This document shows, piece by piece, positions 21,401 through 30,643 of a stretch of 30,643 nt of DNA. The first letter of the stretch is position 1. Each line of letters opens with the position of its first letter. The notes under the pieces are model-generated. The model was not told the origin of the DNA, searched no databases, and saw nothing but the letters and a program-made list of their open reading frames with translations. The stretch covers positions 1,623,270 through 1,653,912 of the forward strand of contig LSYV01000015.1 of NCBI GenBank assembly GCA_001584585.1, in the 5' to 3' direction. This stretch comes from Gonium pectorale (Eukaryota > Chlorophyta > Chlorophyceae > Chlamydomonadales > Volvocaceae). The translations under genes and the position numbers were made by a program.

Positions 21401-24400
21401 GGCCGCCGCCGCACTGATGACGGCGGCAGAGGCAGAGCGCGGGAGGTCGCTCAGCGTCAGCTCCAGATCGTCGTACGCCCAGAGGGCCTTGGTTTCGGCG
21501 CGCGCCAGGTAGCGCTGCAGCCGCCGCACCGAAACCACACCTTCCACCACACCTGCACGCGCGGGCGGCGGCGGAGGCGGGGGACAGCAGGTTGGTTGGG
21601 GTAAGGGTAATGCGAGCCGAGTCGTCACGGGACCCGTGAACACAGCGGGCGCGTGCAGTACATTTAGTCCAGACGGACAAGCGGAGGCAGCGGCCCCTCC
21701 CGCCCCGGCCGCCCCAACCAGGCACACTGTCCCCAACTCCCGCGCCAAAGTACCACCAACCGCCAACCGCAACCGCCAACTGCCACCACATCAACTGCCC
21801 GCGCGCACCGTTGATGACCCAGGGCAGCGCGTTGAGGGGTCCCGTGAGCAGCCCGAACAGCGCCAGGCTGGAGAAGGCCACGGGGGGCGTCAGCGCGGCG
21901 GGCCCGCCCACCGCCACCAGTAGCCCGAAGGTGAGGCCGCTGAAGAGCAGCTGCGTGGCGGCCCAGAAGTAGACGCACAGCGCGTCCAGGTACTTGCGGA
22001 CCGCCAGGCTGTGCAGCTCGGCGCAGCGCGCGGAGGCCACCTGCGGAACGGCGGCACGCAGCGGCGGGGGCAGGGGCGTGCGGCGGCGGGGCAGGGGCGT
22101 AGGGCGGGACGCGGGGTGTGTAGAGGTGCATGAGACGAGGGTGCGGTGGGGCATCGCGTGGGGCAACCGGCCGCGCTGGCCACGGGCTCCGCTTCGGTCG
22201 CTCCCCTTACGACCTGCCCCTCGCGAGGTGCGCTGCGCCGGTCCCCAGTCATGACTCCTGGCACAGCCCCGGTGCGGCAGTGCGGGTGATGGTGCCGTGA
22301 CCGGGAATCGAAGTGGGCCTACCCTGCGCGCGGTGCACCCCTCCACGTAGCCCCCGTCCCTACAACGCACACTGGCCACAGCCCACGTAGTCCACACCCG
22401 GTGTGGTGCGGCACGGAACGGTACCTTGGCCACGAAGAAGTCCTCCCAGGCGGGGGCCACCCGCACGGCCCGGATGCCCCGGAGCAGCTCCGACATGGCG
22501 GAGACGCGGGCGTCCTGCGGATTTGAGGTGGGCGGGGGAGGGAAGTTGATTTAGAGGCCGCCACACTGAGGCAAACCGTGGACTTGAAGTAGCCTGACGA
22601 GCCGAGGAGAGCGGCGGCGGCTGAGTGAGCAAGAAGTAGGCACACGCGCGAGAGAGGGCGGCGCGTGGAACGTGAGTATGTGCGTTGTTTTCACAGCTTT
22701 AGCTATGGCTGAATATTTCCGTGATATCAATGAACAAGACGTTCTTTTTTACTGGTGACATCTTCCGTTCTGGGTTCTTCAAGGGAAGCAACGCATGGTT
22801 AGTGCGAGACGCTGTGGCTCCGGCCTCTTTTGCCGGAGTCCCCAGCACGGACACACACCCCCCGCCCGCCCACGAACCACCGCCGCCCGCCCGCCGCCCG
22901 CCGCCCGCTCGCACCTTGGCTGCCATCATGCGCACGCTGGCGGACCCGATGCGGCCCGCGATGAGCCGGTTGATGGGCAGCAGCAGCAAAGACACGGCCA
23001 GGCCAGCCAGGAAGGCGGCGCGGACCTGCGCGGGGGGGGGGGAATACAGATAAACATTGCGTCTTCTCATACAGGGGGGGAGGGGGCGCAGGGGGAGAAC
23101 ATCAGGGTGAGGAACGGGGGGAGCGGGAGCGGGGGGCGGGGCGCAGGGGGCAGGCAGTTGCAGCCCCAACGAGCGGTCGGGGCCGGGAGGGGGCTGCGGG
23201 TGCCGGCAAGGCGGCGCAGCGTGGTACTGCATACACGCAGTACAATGCGCACCACACTTCCGTACATACATGCTGTGCCGTGTGTGCAGGCTTGCGCACA
23301 CACCTGCGTGTACAGCAGGTACAGCGCGACGCCCAGCTGTACGGGCATCGACACGAACTCCAAACCCGACTGCAGCAGGTTGACGACGCGGCTCGTGTCG
23401 ACGGACATGAGCGTAACCACGTCCTCGCCGCCGCCACCGGCACTGGCACCGGCGGCGCCGCCAGCTTCACCGCTGACGGCGGCGCCGCGCCCGCCTTCGC
23501 CTCCGTCACCACTGCCGTTGCCGCTGCTGTGGTCGCCGGCGGCGGCGCCGGCGCCAGCCTCCTCATGAGGCCCCGCGAGACCATTGGGGCGGCCCTGGCC
23601 GCCGCCATCGCTGGGGACGGCGTCGACGACCACGGGTCCGGCGGTGGAGGTGGAGGCGCCGCCGGCCCCCTGCTCCTCGTCGCCCGCCGGCGGCGGGGGC
23701 GAAGGCGGAGTCTTCGGCGCTGGCGCTGATGCCCTGCCGCGCCGGCGATGTTGTCGGCCGCCGCCAACCGCCAGCCGCGACTGCGGCGCTGCCGCTGTCG
23801 CTGCCGCTATCGCGGCGGCAGCGGTGGCGCCGCCGTCATCCTCGTACGACACGGCAAGCAGGGCTTTGCGGTACAGCACCGTCATGAAGCCCGCGCGCAG
23901 CTGGCAGGCGAGGCGGCTCTGTGGGCAGCGAGGAAGAGCGGCCGCAACAACGGGGGTGGATGCAACCTAATGCACGCGCCGGCGGGCTCGGCAGAGTCCG
24001 GTAACGGTGGCGGGCGCGGAGGCAGCGCTGGTGTACTGCAGAGGCCGATGCGGTCCGCGCGGAGACCTGGTCAGCCACCTAGTCGCTGTTGCCGCAATGC
24101 ACGACAACTCGGAGCGCCCACGGCCCTCACGTCCCCCCTCCCTACTACCCACGGATTGAGCCAAAGCCCCTCCCCCGCGCCCATCCCCAGCATACACGCA
24201 CACATACACACAGGGCTGTTGCGGATAAGTTTAATAGATCACGCGATAGGTTTTATAGAGCACATAAAACACATAGCGCTGGCAACGGACCGAGCAACCA
24301 CCTTGCCCGCGACAGCCCCTCCCCCGCTCCCTTTGCCGAGCTCCAGAGGCCCATCCCGCCGCACCATCTGGTAGCTAATGTGCGCGTTCAGGAAGGCCCT

Positions 24401-26028
24401 CGCCGCCGCCGTGCCGCCCAGCGCCGCCACACACGCCAGGCCAAAGTGCGGGCTGGAGGGCCCCAGCGCCGCCGCCAGAGCGCCCAGGAAGCCCGGCGCG
24501 CCTCCGGCAGCACTGCCTCCGGCACCGCTGCCTCCAGCACCGCCTGCAGCCTCCGGAGATGGCGGCTGCGGCGGTGCCGCCAGCCATGCGACCAGCAGGC
24601 GCAGCAGCAGCGGCCCCGAGAAACCCAGTAGGTCGTTCGACAGCTGCGCGGGCGAGCGCGTGCCAAAGGGCCGCGGCGGGAGTTTGTATGGCCCGCGAAC
24701 GAGGGTGCAGCGCGGTGTGGGAAGATTGTGTGGGCGAGGGAGGGGACGGAGGTCGCGGGCGGAAGAGAAAGCTGTGGGGACGCAGTCGGCCGGCCGGCAG
24801 GGCAGAGGAGCACCGCGTCCTCCCCCTTCCCCGCTCCACCCTGAACGCTGTCGCCTTGCGGGCCCACACCCGCGCACAAGACCCTCGTCCCCTCATCCCC
24901 GCACCCTCTCATCTCCGCACCGCCGTAGCCGTATCACGCCGTCTTCGACATCAACATGCTCAGAGGAGCGGGGTGTGGAGATAATGGGAGCTGCCCGCTC
25001 GACTCCACCCCAAACCAATCTAGGATGCTTGGTTCCTGACCACCCTATCCTAGCAGGCGCCGTCAGGTAGGCCTGCCGGCAGCCTGGGTGCCCGGTCCGG
25101 TACCTTGACGAGGCCCAGCCATGCGTACGTCCAGCCGTGCGTCCGTGTCAGGGCCCGCAGCAGGGACGGCCGGCCCGGGCGCACTAGCAGCTCCTGCGGG
25201 AGCAGGGGTGGAGGTGGGGTCGGGGGCAGGAGGGGGGGCACGCGGGGAAGGGGCGGGGAAGCGCTTGGCACTGAGCTATGTGCGTGGAGGGACGCGCTGG
25301 CTGGGCCAGCAGCTGCGGGCGGCCCTGCGTCGGTAAGGCCCCGTTCCACGTGCGTGTGGCATGCTGGCCGCGCGTCGGGCACGATGGCGCCTCTGGCCTC
25401 TAGGATTCAACCCCAAGGGACAGCAGCCTTAAGAACCCTGGCGACGAGCCCAGGCAACGAGTGGGCCCCTGCGCTCCACCCCCCTCCCTCCCCCCTCACA
25501 CATATATACTCAGACGAACTCACAAGCCCCAGCACGGGTCCCAGCCGCTCCCCGCTACCTTCGCCTCCTCCCCAGGGACTCCCCAGTCGCTACATGCCCC
25601 CCCCCCTGCGCCCTGCCTTGGTCCAGTTGAGCCACAGCAAACGGCCACAGCGCTGCGGGTGCAGGTCGAGGTCCAGCGCCAGCATGTCCTCCGCATGTAG
25701 CTGTCTACTGCTGCCTGTCCGCATGAGCGGCGTGAACCAGCTGAACCAGCAAGCGGACCAGGCACTATGACCATCGGGAGTCCTTGGGGACCTTGGGGGT
25801 CCGCGACGCCCATTTGCCGCGCTCTCAGTCCCTGCAACAGCACGAAATGGTCATACGGCCAACCTGAAGGTCTCTAACGACAGTCTGAAACGTTACGAAG
25901 TGTGAACGCGTTTTTGACCAAAGATGGACTACACATTGCTGTGCGTTTACGCCACCTGAGTTGCTGCTTGCGCTCTGTTTTAAGAGTGGCTCCTCTTGTT
26001 CGGAGCGCCTCCCCGGTCGTCTCCCCAT
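14064..26028 (-). CDS. ABC transporter subfamily C, MRP7/ABCC10-like, 17 exons, 2089 aa
   Basis: A full-length export ABC transporter (TMD1-NBD1-TMD2-NBD2) of an endomembrane or plasma membrane, expected to use ATP to move organic anions or conjugates; the substrate is unknown. Exons, 5' to 3': 26028-25956, 25831-25617, 25193-25104, 24643-24365, 23918-23304, 23025-22915, 22514-22425, 22040-21809, 21552-21089, 20829-20566, 20134-20052, 19807-18066, 17587-17485, 17031-16876, 16395-16202, 15853-15263, 15031-14064. All phases agree and the sum is 2090 codons. ABCC10 affinity shows in WFTPLM, KYLDALCVYFWAA, LPWVING, LMQASRNAADLW, FSSDVSAVDDSLPFI and SLAYSLPVVGLLNGL. ATG at 26028 is the first Met after an in-frame TAG. 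No N-terminal TMD0 is seen. Eight Ala/Gly/Pro insertions enlarge the protein beyond the roughly 1500 residues usual for the family. Exon 2 apparently ends at a GC donor. Confidence 0.9.
16202..18780 (-). other. Linker end and TMD2 of the ABC transporter
   Basis: From HVRWPVYARYMGAVGWG (about residue 1194) the second membrane domain begins with LMQASRNAADLWVS. An insertion of about 147 Gly/Ala-rich residues (1240-1386) follows in the first extracytosolic loop before TWSARLFVTGVFAIAAA. Exons 13-15 give MRAARHLHTQLLSAVL, APQSFFDAVPHGRILNR, FSSDVSAVDDSLPFIANIALA, YRSSSREVRRLEALALSPVY and AAPVVRAFSAQAHF, matching ABCC10 block by block. Confidence 0.85.
19048..19128 (-). other. His-rich segment after NBD1
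   Basis: Residues 1064-1084 contain 14 His in 21, including eight in a row, followed by a further HQH. The run is encoded by CAC/CAT triplets. It lies in the cytosolic linker between NBD1 and TMD2. Confidence 0.85.
20267..20442. repeat. Assembly gap (67 N) flanked by an identical 51-base direct repeat
   Basis: N runs from 20325 to 20391. The 51 bases at 20267-20317 recur without change at 20392-20442. Everything lies within intron 10 of the transporter (20135-20565), so the coding sequence is not interrupted. It is either an unresolved tandem repeat or an artefact of scaffolding overlapping contig ends. Confidence 0.95.
21809..25831 (-). other. TMD1 of the ABC transporter (exons 2-8)
   Basis: Residues about 25-568. 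Exon 2 gives the lasso motif WFTPLM...LHAEDMLALDLDL that precedes TMD1 in ABCC proteins. Exons 3-8 align in order with ABCC10: PSLLRAL...WLGLVK, LSNDLLGFSGPLLLRLL, RAGFMTVLYRKAL, VVTLMSVDTSRVVNL, LLLLPINRLIAGRI, DARVSAMSELLRGIRAV, AELHSLAVRKYLDALCVYFW and LLTGPLNALPWVING. Exon 5 carries an insertion of about 140 residues (244-383), Gly/Ala/Ser-rich, in the cytosolic loop between YRKALLAV and EDVVTLMSVD. Confidence 0.85.
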
Positions 26029-26940
26029 TCGCCGATGTTTATTTATCAGCTAGTGCCAATTGTGTTTAAGCCCAGGTCGCTAGGTGTCCACCACCGCGCC
26101 TTCCGAATCTGGTCCTGGAGCGGGCTGCGGAGCGGCTCATGGAGCACACTGATTCGTGTCACGAGGCAGGCTCACCAAGTGTGTGAAGTGTTTGCAATAA
26201 GCATGGGTACCGGTGCAGTGCGCATGCAGAAGGAGTATGACGCACGCGCGGAACGCTTCGAGCAGGCGGCGCGGGGCCGGTAGATATGGAGCACCATGCG
26301 TGGGGAAAGGACAGCTTAATCCAAGGCATTACTGGGACGCTTGCACTTCCTGATAATCCACGCAGGGCGAGGGCGAGGGAAAACAGAGAAATCTGCAGAG
26401 AAACAGGGAGCCCGCCTCTACGGTCATACACGCCCGAAGGCGCGACGTTTCCAATAGGGCGGGCGGGTACAGAGCAAGACATGTGACATTCGTCCCGCCC
26501 CCCAAAGACCGGCTTACCATCTTACCCGGTTTGTCGGACTTCACCTGGTGTACTGCAAGGCTTCAAGGTTGAGCTGCTGTGGTGTTGTCGTCATGGGCGT
26601 GTATGACCGTAGACGCAGGCTCCCTCTTTCTCTGCAGATTTCTCTGGAATGATGAAAGAGTAGAAAGAACGAAGTCAGGAGCCGTTGTTGCCGGCAGCGG
26701 TCGGGGGGCATGTTGATATGGCGGCAGGCAGAAGCAGACCTTCCCAGTAGAGGGCGCGCCCTGAGCGCCGACGGATCGGTTGTGACCGTCGGCGGAACCG
26801 GCTGCTGGGTGGTGAGGCGGGGGCCCGGGAGGAGGGAACGGCAGGGGGTCCACAGGCAACGGCGGGGGAAAAGGGAAGGGGGGGGCGTGCATCTCCCCTG
26901 TCCACACTTAGGGCGAGGGCGTGCACGACACGCATGCGGC
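26029..26940. promoter_or_regulatory. Upstream region of the ABC transporter gene
   Basis: Minus-strand 5' flank of the transporter, of noticeably lower GC near 25840-26200 than the gene body. It has no recognisable TATA box. It contains the fold-back inverted repeat at 26384-26646. Short open frames here have no support. Confidence 0.4.
26384..26646. repeat. Fold-back inverted repeat, 52-base arms, 159-base spacer
   Basis: Arm 26384-26435 and the reverse complement of 26595-26646 agree at 49 of 52 bases. No obvious target-site duplication flanks it and the spacer has no clear gene. The architecture fits a MITE-like element with long terminal inverted repeats, or a hairpin precursor of small RNAs. 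Confidence 0.85.
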
Positions 26941-27999
26941 ATGCCCTCGGAGCTGCGTGTCCGCCCACGCCTGCAGTTTCGGGTCTGTATCACCACACCA
27001 CGAGAAATCCTGGCTTGTCAAAAACCCGCCGGCCCGGCCACACGCACGGCGTTGGGAAAGTCCGCTGGCCACAGCACAGCGCAAAGAAACGAATTTTCAC
27101 TTAAACACGACACGGAGGTGAGTCACTGAATCACGGCGTCAAGGCGCGACCGGTTTTGCACCTCCATTCGCTCAACCGCTTTAAGGTAACAACAACAGAT
27201 AAACATAGACAGATTGACACCGTGTGTAGTGTAGTGCTGACACTGACGCAACAACGTCTGACTCACGCGTCGACCTCGTCGTTGGACACTTGGTTGGTTT
27301 TGGTCGTCGCGGCAGTCTAGTGCAGGACTCAACTGAGCGGTAGTGAGCTCTGCTGAAGGCGACGTTGACGGGCGGCCACCGGCGAGCGCTCTGCCCCAAA
27401 ATCGGCTGCAGCACTAGTCGCGACGGGCGACTCGAGTAATTGGCGAAGTGGGTGATCAGCTCGATTACTTTCTGGGCATGCCTTGACTGAGCTATATGTT
27501 AAACGTGAGCGCTGCAACTGCACGTAGGGTCCTTGCCGGCAACCGCCAAGCCATACAGGCAATCCATAAATGGTGAATAACGACTGTCAGATTGGTCAGC
27601 GCTTGTTAAGGGGATGCGCTGTGAAGGGAGCCGGTCCCGGGCGTTTCGGTGTGGTCCGTAGCAATTGTCGGCCATCTTGCGTTTGGCAAGCAGTAAGCAG
27701 TGGGACGCGCTCCTGCCACTACCCCCAAACAGGCCGACCAGCAGGATGACCATGCAGGCGCGCAGGAGACGCCCGAGCCACCGGCGCTGCCGCCAAGGCA
27801 CCGGCCGCTGCCGGCTGACGACCCAAACCTGAACGCCCCCGTGCCCATCAAGCCAAAGGGCAGAATCTCGGGCCCCATACAGATGCCGCCGACAGGGGCT
27901 GCCCTACCGCCCGTGAATTTTGGGCCCAGCAACAGCGGGCAGCAGCTGAACGCCTCCGGGGCCGGCGACAGGGAGTCCACGCAGCAAGCACATGACTAA
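26941..27999 (+). CDS. Possible two-exon gene, small hydrophilic protein, 147 aa
   Basis: Not recognised. Exon 1, 26941-27117, starts ATG (MPSELRVRPRLQF) and ends at the strong donor GAG|gtgagt. Exon 2, 27733-27999, follows a pyrimidine-rich acceptor (cccccaaacag) and ends in TAA; both are phase 0. The second half is Pro/Gln/Asn-rich (PIKPKGRISGPIQMPPTGAA) and looks disordered. There is no membrane segment. Exon 2 is the better supported: its codons are GC3-rich and it has a good acceptor. Exon 1 has lower GC3 and another open frame overlaps it, so the true 5' part may differ. The 615-base intron is markedly lower in GC than the surroundings. Confidence 0.4.
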
Positions 28000-30023
28000 G
28001 CAGGGCCGGCCGGCGCCCGTCCAGTGGTGAGGGACGGTCACGCTCCGTGGGCGCCCGCTGACCGGCCAGGCGCTGGGGCGGCGCTTGGTGGGGGGGGACA
28101 CCAAGGGAACGGACGCTCTTGCGCACCTTCTGGCAGAGGATTGCGGCAGATGCGTCTGCCTGGGCCCGGGGGCGGGGGATGCCGCGGCTGGCATGCCCCG
28201 GTGCGGGGTCACGGGCCTGGCCGCCGGTGCCGCCATGTAGCCTGCTTTCCGTCTGATTGCGAATGGTTTAGGGGATTGCGAGAGTGCATGTGTCCTCACA
28301 CGTCTAGGCAGGGAGATTGAGTTCTATTCCGGCTGCATGAATAGCCCCTGTTGCTCAGTTGTGCAACCTAACAAGACGCCAGCCGAGTGCCGCTTGGGGC
28401 GCGTGTGTGTGTTGAAATCGAACGACGCATACGACGCATTACGTGTGTGTTATGCATGCGTAACGGGTATGGTAGTGTGTGTGTGTCGAAATGACACGAC
28501 GCATACGACGTGTGTGTTACGTCGTGCGAATATGACGTGTGTGTGTCGCCCAGCTGTGGCAGTGCCTGATTATGAATAGTGTCTAACCCGACGCTTCTTG
28601 CCGCGCTGCCTTGGCGCAATGAAAGCACTGCTCAGGTAACTTGATTCATCGGGTTGCTCCGCCACCAATTGAAGGGCTGTGGGCCATGAGTGCATTGCCG
28701 CTTGCGTGACGGGTCCTACCTACGTTTACGTCTGTGTGCCGCACCTTACCGCCGTACATGTGCAAGCCGGAACCTGCTGATTGCAATAACGTTCACAGGG
28801 CGGTCTGCGTTCTGTGGCTGCTGGCGGCAGCGCCCACCGGCCTGAGCACGATATCGGTTTGAGCGTGGTGTGTTCTCCCGGGTGCGTGGGAGGTGGGACT
28901 CATGCGTGCATCAATCAGCCGTGTGTAGTATCCCCGGTCCCTCGGGCTGGGCAAACCGCATACGACGGAACACCCTGTGTCGGGGCTTCCGCTGACAGGC
29001 GACGCTCGTGTGCTGCGGCGGTATGGTGGCGCAAAGTGAGTTGTTGGGCGGGCGCCTGGCGCCTGCCCGTGTGTCAAATCGTCCATCCCGCGAGGGGTCA
29101 CTTTGCCAACGCAGCTTCATGACATGTTATTGGGTCGCGACAAGACGTGGTGTGTAGACCGACTCCCCCGCATGCCGCGATCTTGCGTGCCGGTGGGCGG
29201 TGGGATGCCGGGCGGCGCCCCTCTGTTGCTCTTGCTACTGCGGTGTGGGGCAGTATTGGCCCCCCTGCTCAGGGCTGAGCCCCGGGGGTTCGCCACACGG
29301 GCTATGGCGGCGGCCGCACAAAGGGGCCGCGCCGTGGGGGCGTAGGTAGCTGCCGACAGCACAGGCTGGATTGATGGTCCGTGCTCAGGCCCGCCGCCCA
29401 CGCTGCCGCCGTGCCGTGCCTCCTGGTGCCCGCACCCACAGCACATTGTTGCGAGCGCGGGACGTGTCTGCAGTGCACTCCTGTTGCGTGGTTTAGAGTA
29501 AAGTAGCCTATTCTTGATTCCCTTGATTCCTTACGGTGGGATCTGTCAGGCGCGCGGGTGCACCGTGCATCCCGCACCTCCCCGTGTCGTTCTATGACGC
29601 GCACCCTGCCGGCATGCCCCTCCCCCAAGGCCCTGTATCGTGCAAGTCTGTTACCGCCTGCAGCCAATGTAATGAGCGAAGCCTGCGCCGCAGTGACTGC
29701 GTGCATCTGGTTGGATGCGTGTACATCCAATCCTACGTGTAACACTCGAGCGGCAAGCCGGCAACTGCGGCGGTGTCTCGCGGGTGGCCAGAGATTGCGC
29801 CGCGCCCTCGTACCCTTCTAACCTGCCCCGGCTGAAGCAACCGCTGCCTTACCAACCGTTCCGTTCATGCACCAACGAATGCACCCAAAGCGCAGTCCAA
29901 AACAACCCTGAAACCAATGTGGCCAGCGCCGCCGGTTACTGGCGACATCGCCGCATTCATCTCGTGGCACAGGCCAGGGTTGCATGTCGCGGCCAACGCA
30001 AAACCGCAACCAGCCCACCGCTG
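28000..30023. other. Region without a supported gene
   Basis: About 2 kb. It contains the GT-rich array at 28402-28550 and TGTAA motifs at 29668-29672 and 29738-29742 (plus), either of which might serve the gene ending at 27999. An open frame at 29103-29345 (plus) includes an Arg/Leu/Ala stretch (LLRAEPRGFATRAMAAAA) that resembles an organelle presequence, but nothing follows it that I can join. Confidence 0.4.
28402..28550. repeat. GT-rich composite repeat
   Basis: Runs of (gt)4-6 alternate with short spacers that recur, notably acgacgcatacgac at about 28422 and 28496. Part of it (about 28441-28470) resembles the reverse complement of 3669-3697. Confidence 0.7.
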
Positions 30024-30176
30024 TCACAGCGCGTGCCGGCGGTGGACCACCGCGTTGACTAGCAGTACCGCGGCAGTGGCCACCGCCGCCGCCAGCGCCG
30101 CGTTGCTGGCGGCAAACAGCACCGCCAGCCGCTTGGCGCGCCGCCGCATGTCCTCCGCAAATCGTGCGAACTCGGC
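30024..30176 (-). CDS. Last exon of an unrecognised minus-strand membrane protein (partial)
   Basis: A terminal exon in phase 0 after a strong acceptor (polypyrimidine run then gcag|GCC) encodes 50 residues and ends in TGA. It starts with a charged helix (FARFAEDMRRRAKRL), followed by one hydrophobic span of about 25 residues (AVLFAASNAALAAAVATAAVLL) and a short basic end HRRHAL, which suggests a C-terminal tail anchor or last membrane helix. Earlier exons should lie beyond 30177 and probably outside the window; the open frame upstream in the tandem repeat is not credible coding sequence. Confidence 0.55.
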   Translation of the reverse strand, partial: AEFARFAEDMRRRAKRLAVLFAASNAALAAAVATAAVLLVNAVVHRRHAL

Positions 30177-30455
30177 CTGCGGGGGGGGGGAGGGGCGAGG
30201 GGCAGCGGGCATGGCGTCACGGCGCGGCATGGAACGCGGCGTGGGGTTCGCGTCAGGGCCCAAAGGTGTTTCAGGCCAGATCGCGGCACCGCTCCTGCCC
30301 CGCACGACAGCTGCGCAGCGCGTGCGGCTCGTTTGGGCAGCCGGCCAGCAGACAGCAGACAGGTGTGGGCGGCACAGCGCACCGCGGAGACGCAGGGCGC
30401 AGCGAGCGTAAACGGGGTCGGCACTCCTACCGCGTCTGCCGCACGCGGTAGCCGG

Positions 30456-30643
30456 CAGCCCTCCAGCCCGGCAGCCCTCCAGCCCGGCAGCCCTCCAGCC
30501 CGGCAGCCCTCCAGCCCGGCAGCCCTCCAGCCCGGCAGCCCTCCACGCCCGGCAGCCCTCCACGCCCGGCACGCCCTCCACGCCCGGCACGCCCTCCACG
30601 CCCGGCACGCCCTCCGACGCCCGGACGACGCCCTCCGACGCCC
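30456..30643. repeat. Tandem repeat with stepwise growing period (16 to 19 or more)
   Basis: Copies in order: five of 16 bases (cagccctccagcccgg), two of 17 (cagccctccacgcccgg), two of 18 (cacgccctccacgcccgg), one of 19 (cacgccctccgacgcccgg), then a longer copy cut by the window end. Each step adds one base at a defined place while the rest is kept. Confidence 0.9.

Noticed and set aside
28814..29345. Short plus-strand open frames, one with a presequence-like stretch
   Set aside because: No downstream exon in phase and codon use is mixed; kept only as a remark on the region.
1..30643. CRISPR arrays, operons, tRNA or rRNA genes
   Set aside because: The tandem repeats have no unique spacers of constant length, genes contain introns, and I saw no cloverleaf or rRNA signature.

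Overview
The window looks like nuclear DNA of a green alga of the Chlamydomonas/Volvox type. Support for this comes from several directions. The GC content is very high. Genes are split into many short exons by GT-AG introns of about 120-730 bases. Two of the genes have a TGTAA motif, the usual volvocine polyadenylation signal, roughly 750-770 bases past the stop. Proteins are padded with Ala/Gly/Pro runs, and short tandem repeats are frequent. A GCK-domain protein, a family of plants and green algae, is also present. I cannot name the species. There is no bacterial-style operon, tRNA, rRNA or CRISPR array that I can support.

Layout. (1) 1-1819, plus strand: a tandem repeat, then the exons of an unrecognised gene whose 5' end lies before the window. 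(2) 1820-4018: about 2.2 kb without a supported gene. (3) 4019-5207, minus: a complete two-exon gene for a 151-residue GCK-domain protein with a CxxC followed by twin CX9C. (4) 6043-8332 and 10128-12032, plus: two tandem paralogs (here A and B) encoding low-complexity proteins. Each has an RVxF motif and a C-terminal helical hairpin, and the two share an intron at the same position and phase. (5) 14064-26028, minus: the dominant gene, a 17-exon ABC transporter of subfamily C closest to MRP7/ABCC10. I could join all 17 exons with matching splice phases into a 2089-residue reading frame. An assembly gap of 67 N lies inside one intron. (6) 26029-30643: a 263-base fold-back inverted repeat, a possible small two-exon gene on the plus strand, the last exon of a minus-strand membrane protein, and a tandem repeat whose period grows stepwise from 16 to at least 19 bases.

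The genes do not form an obvious pathway. The GCK gene and paralog A are head to head. Paralog B and the ABC transporter are tail to tail. Paralogs A and B and the transporter all carry an EPLL-type motif near a terminus, which may be an endomembrane sorting signal; this is inference. Gene models were built by hand from splice sites, frame and family similarity. Exon ends flagged as uncertain should be treated that way.
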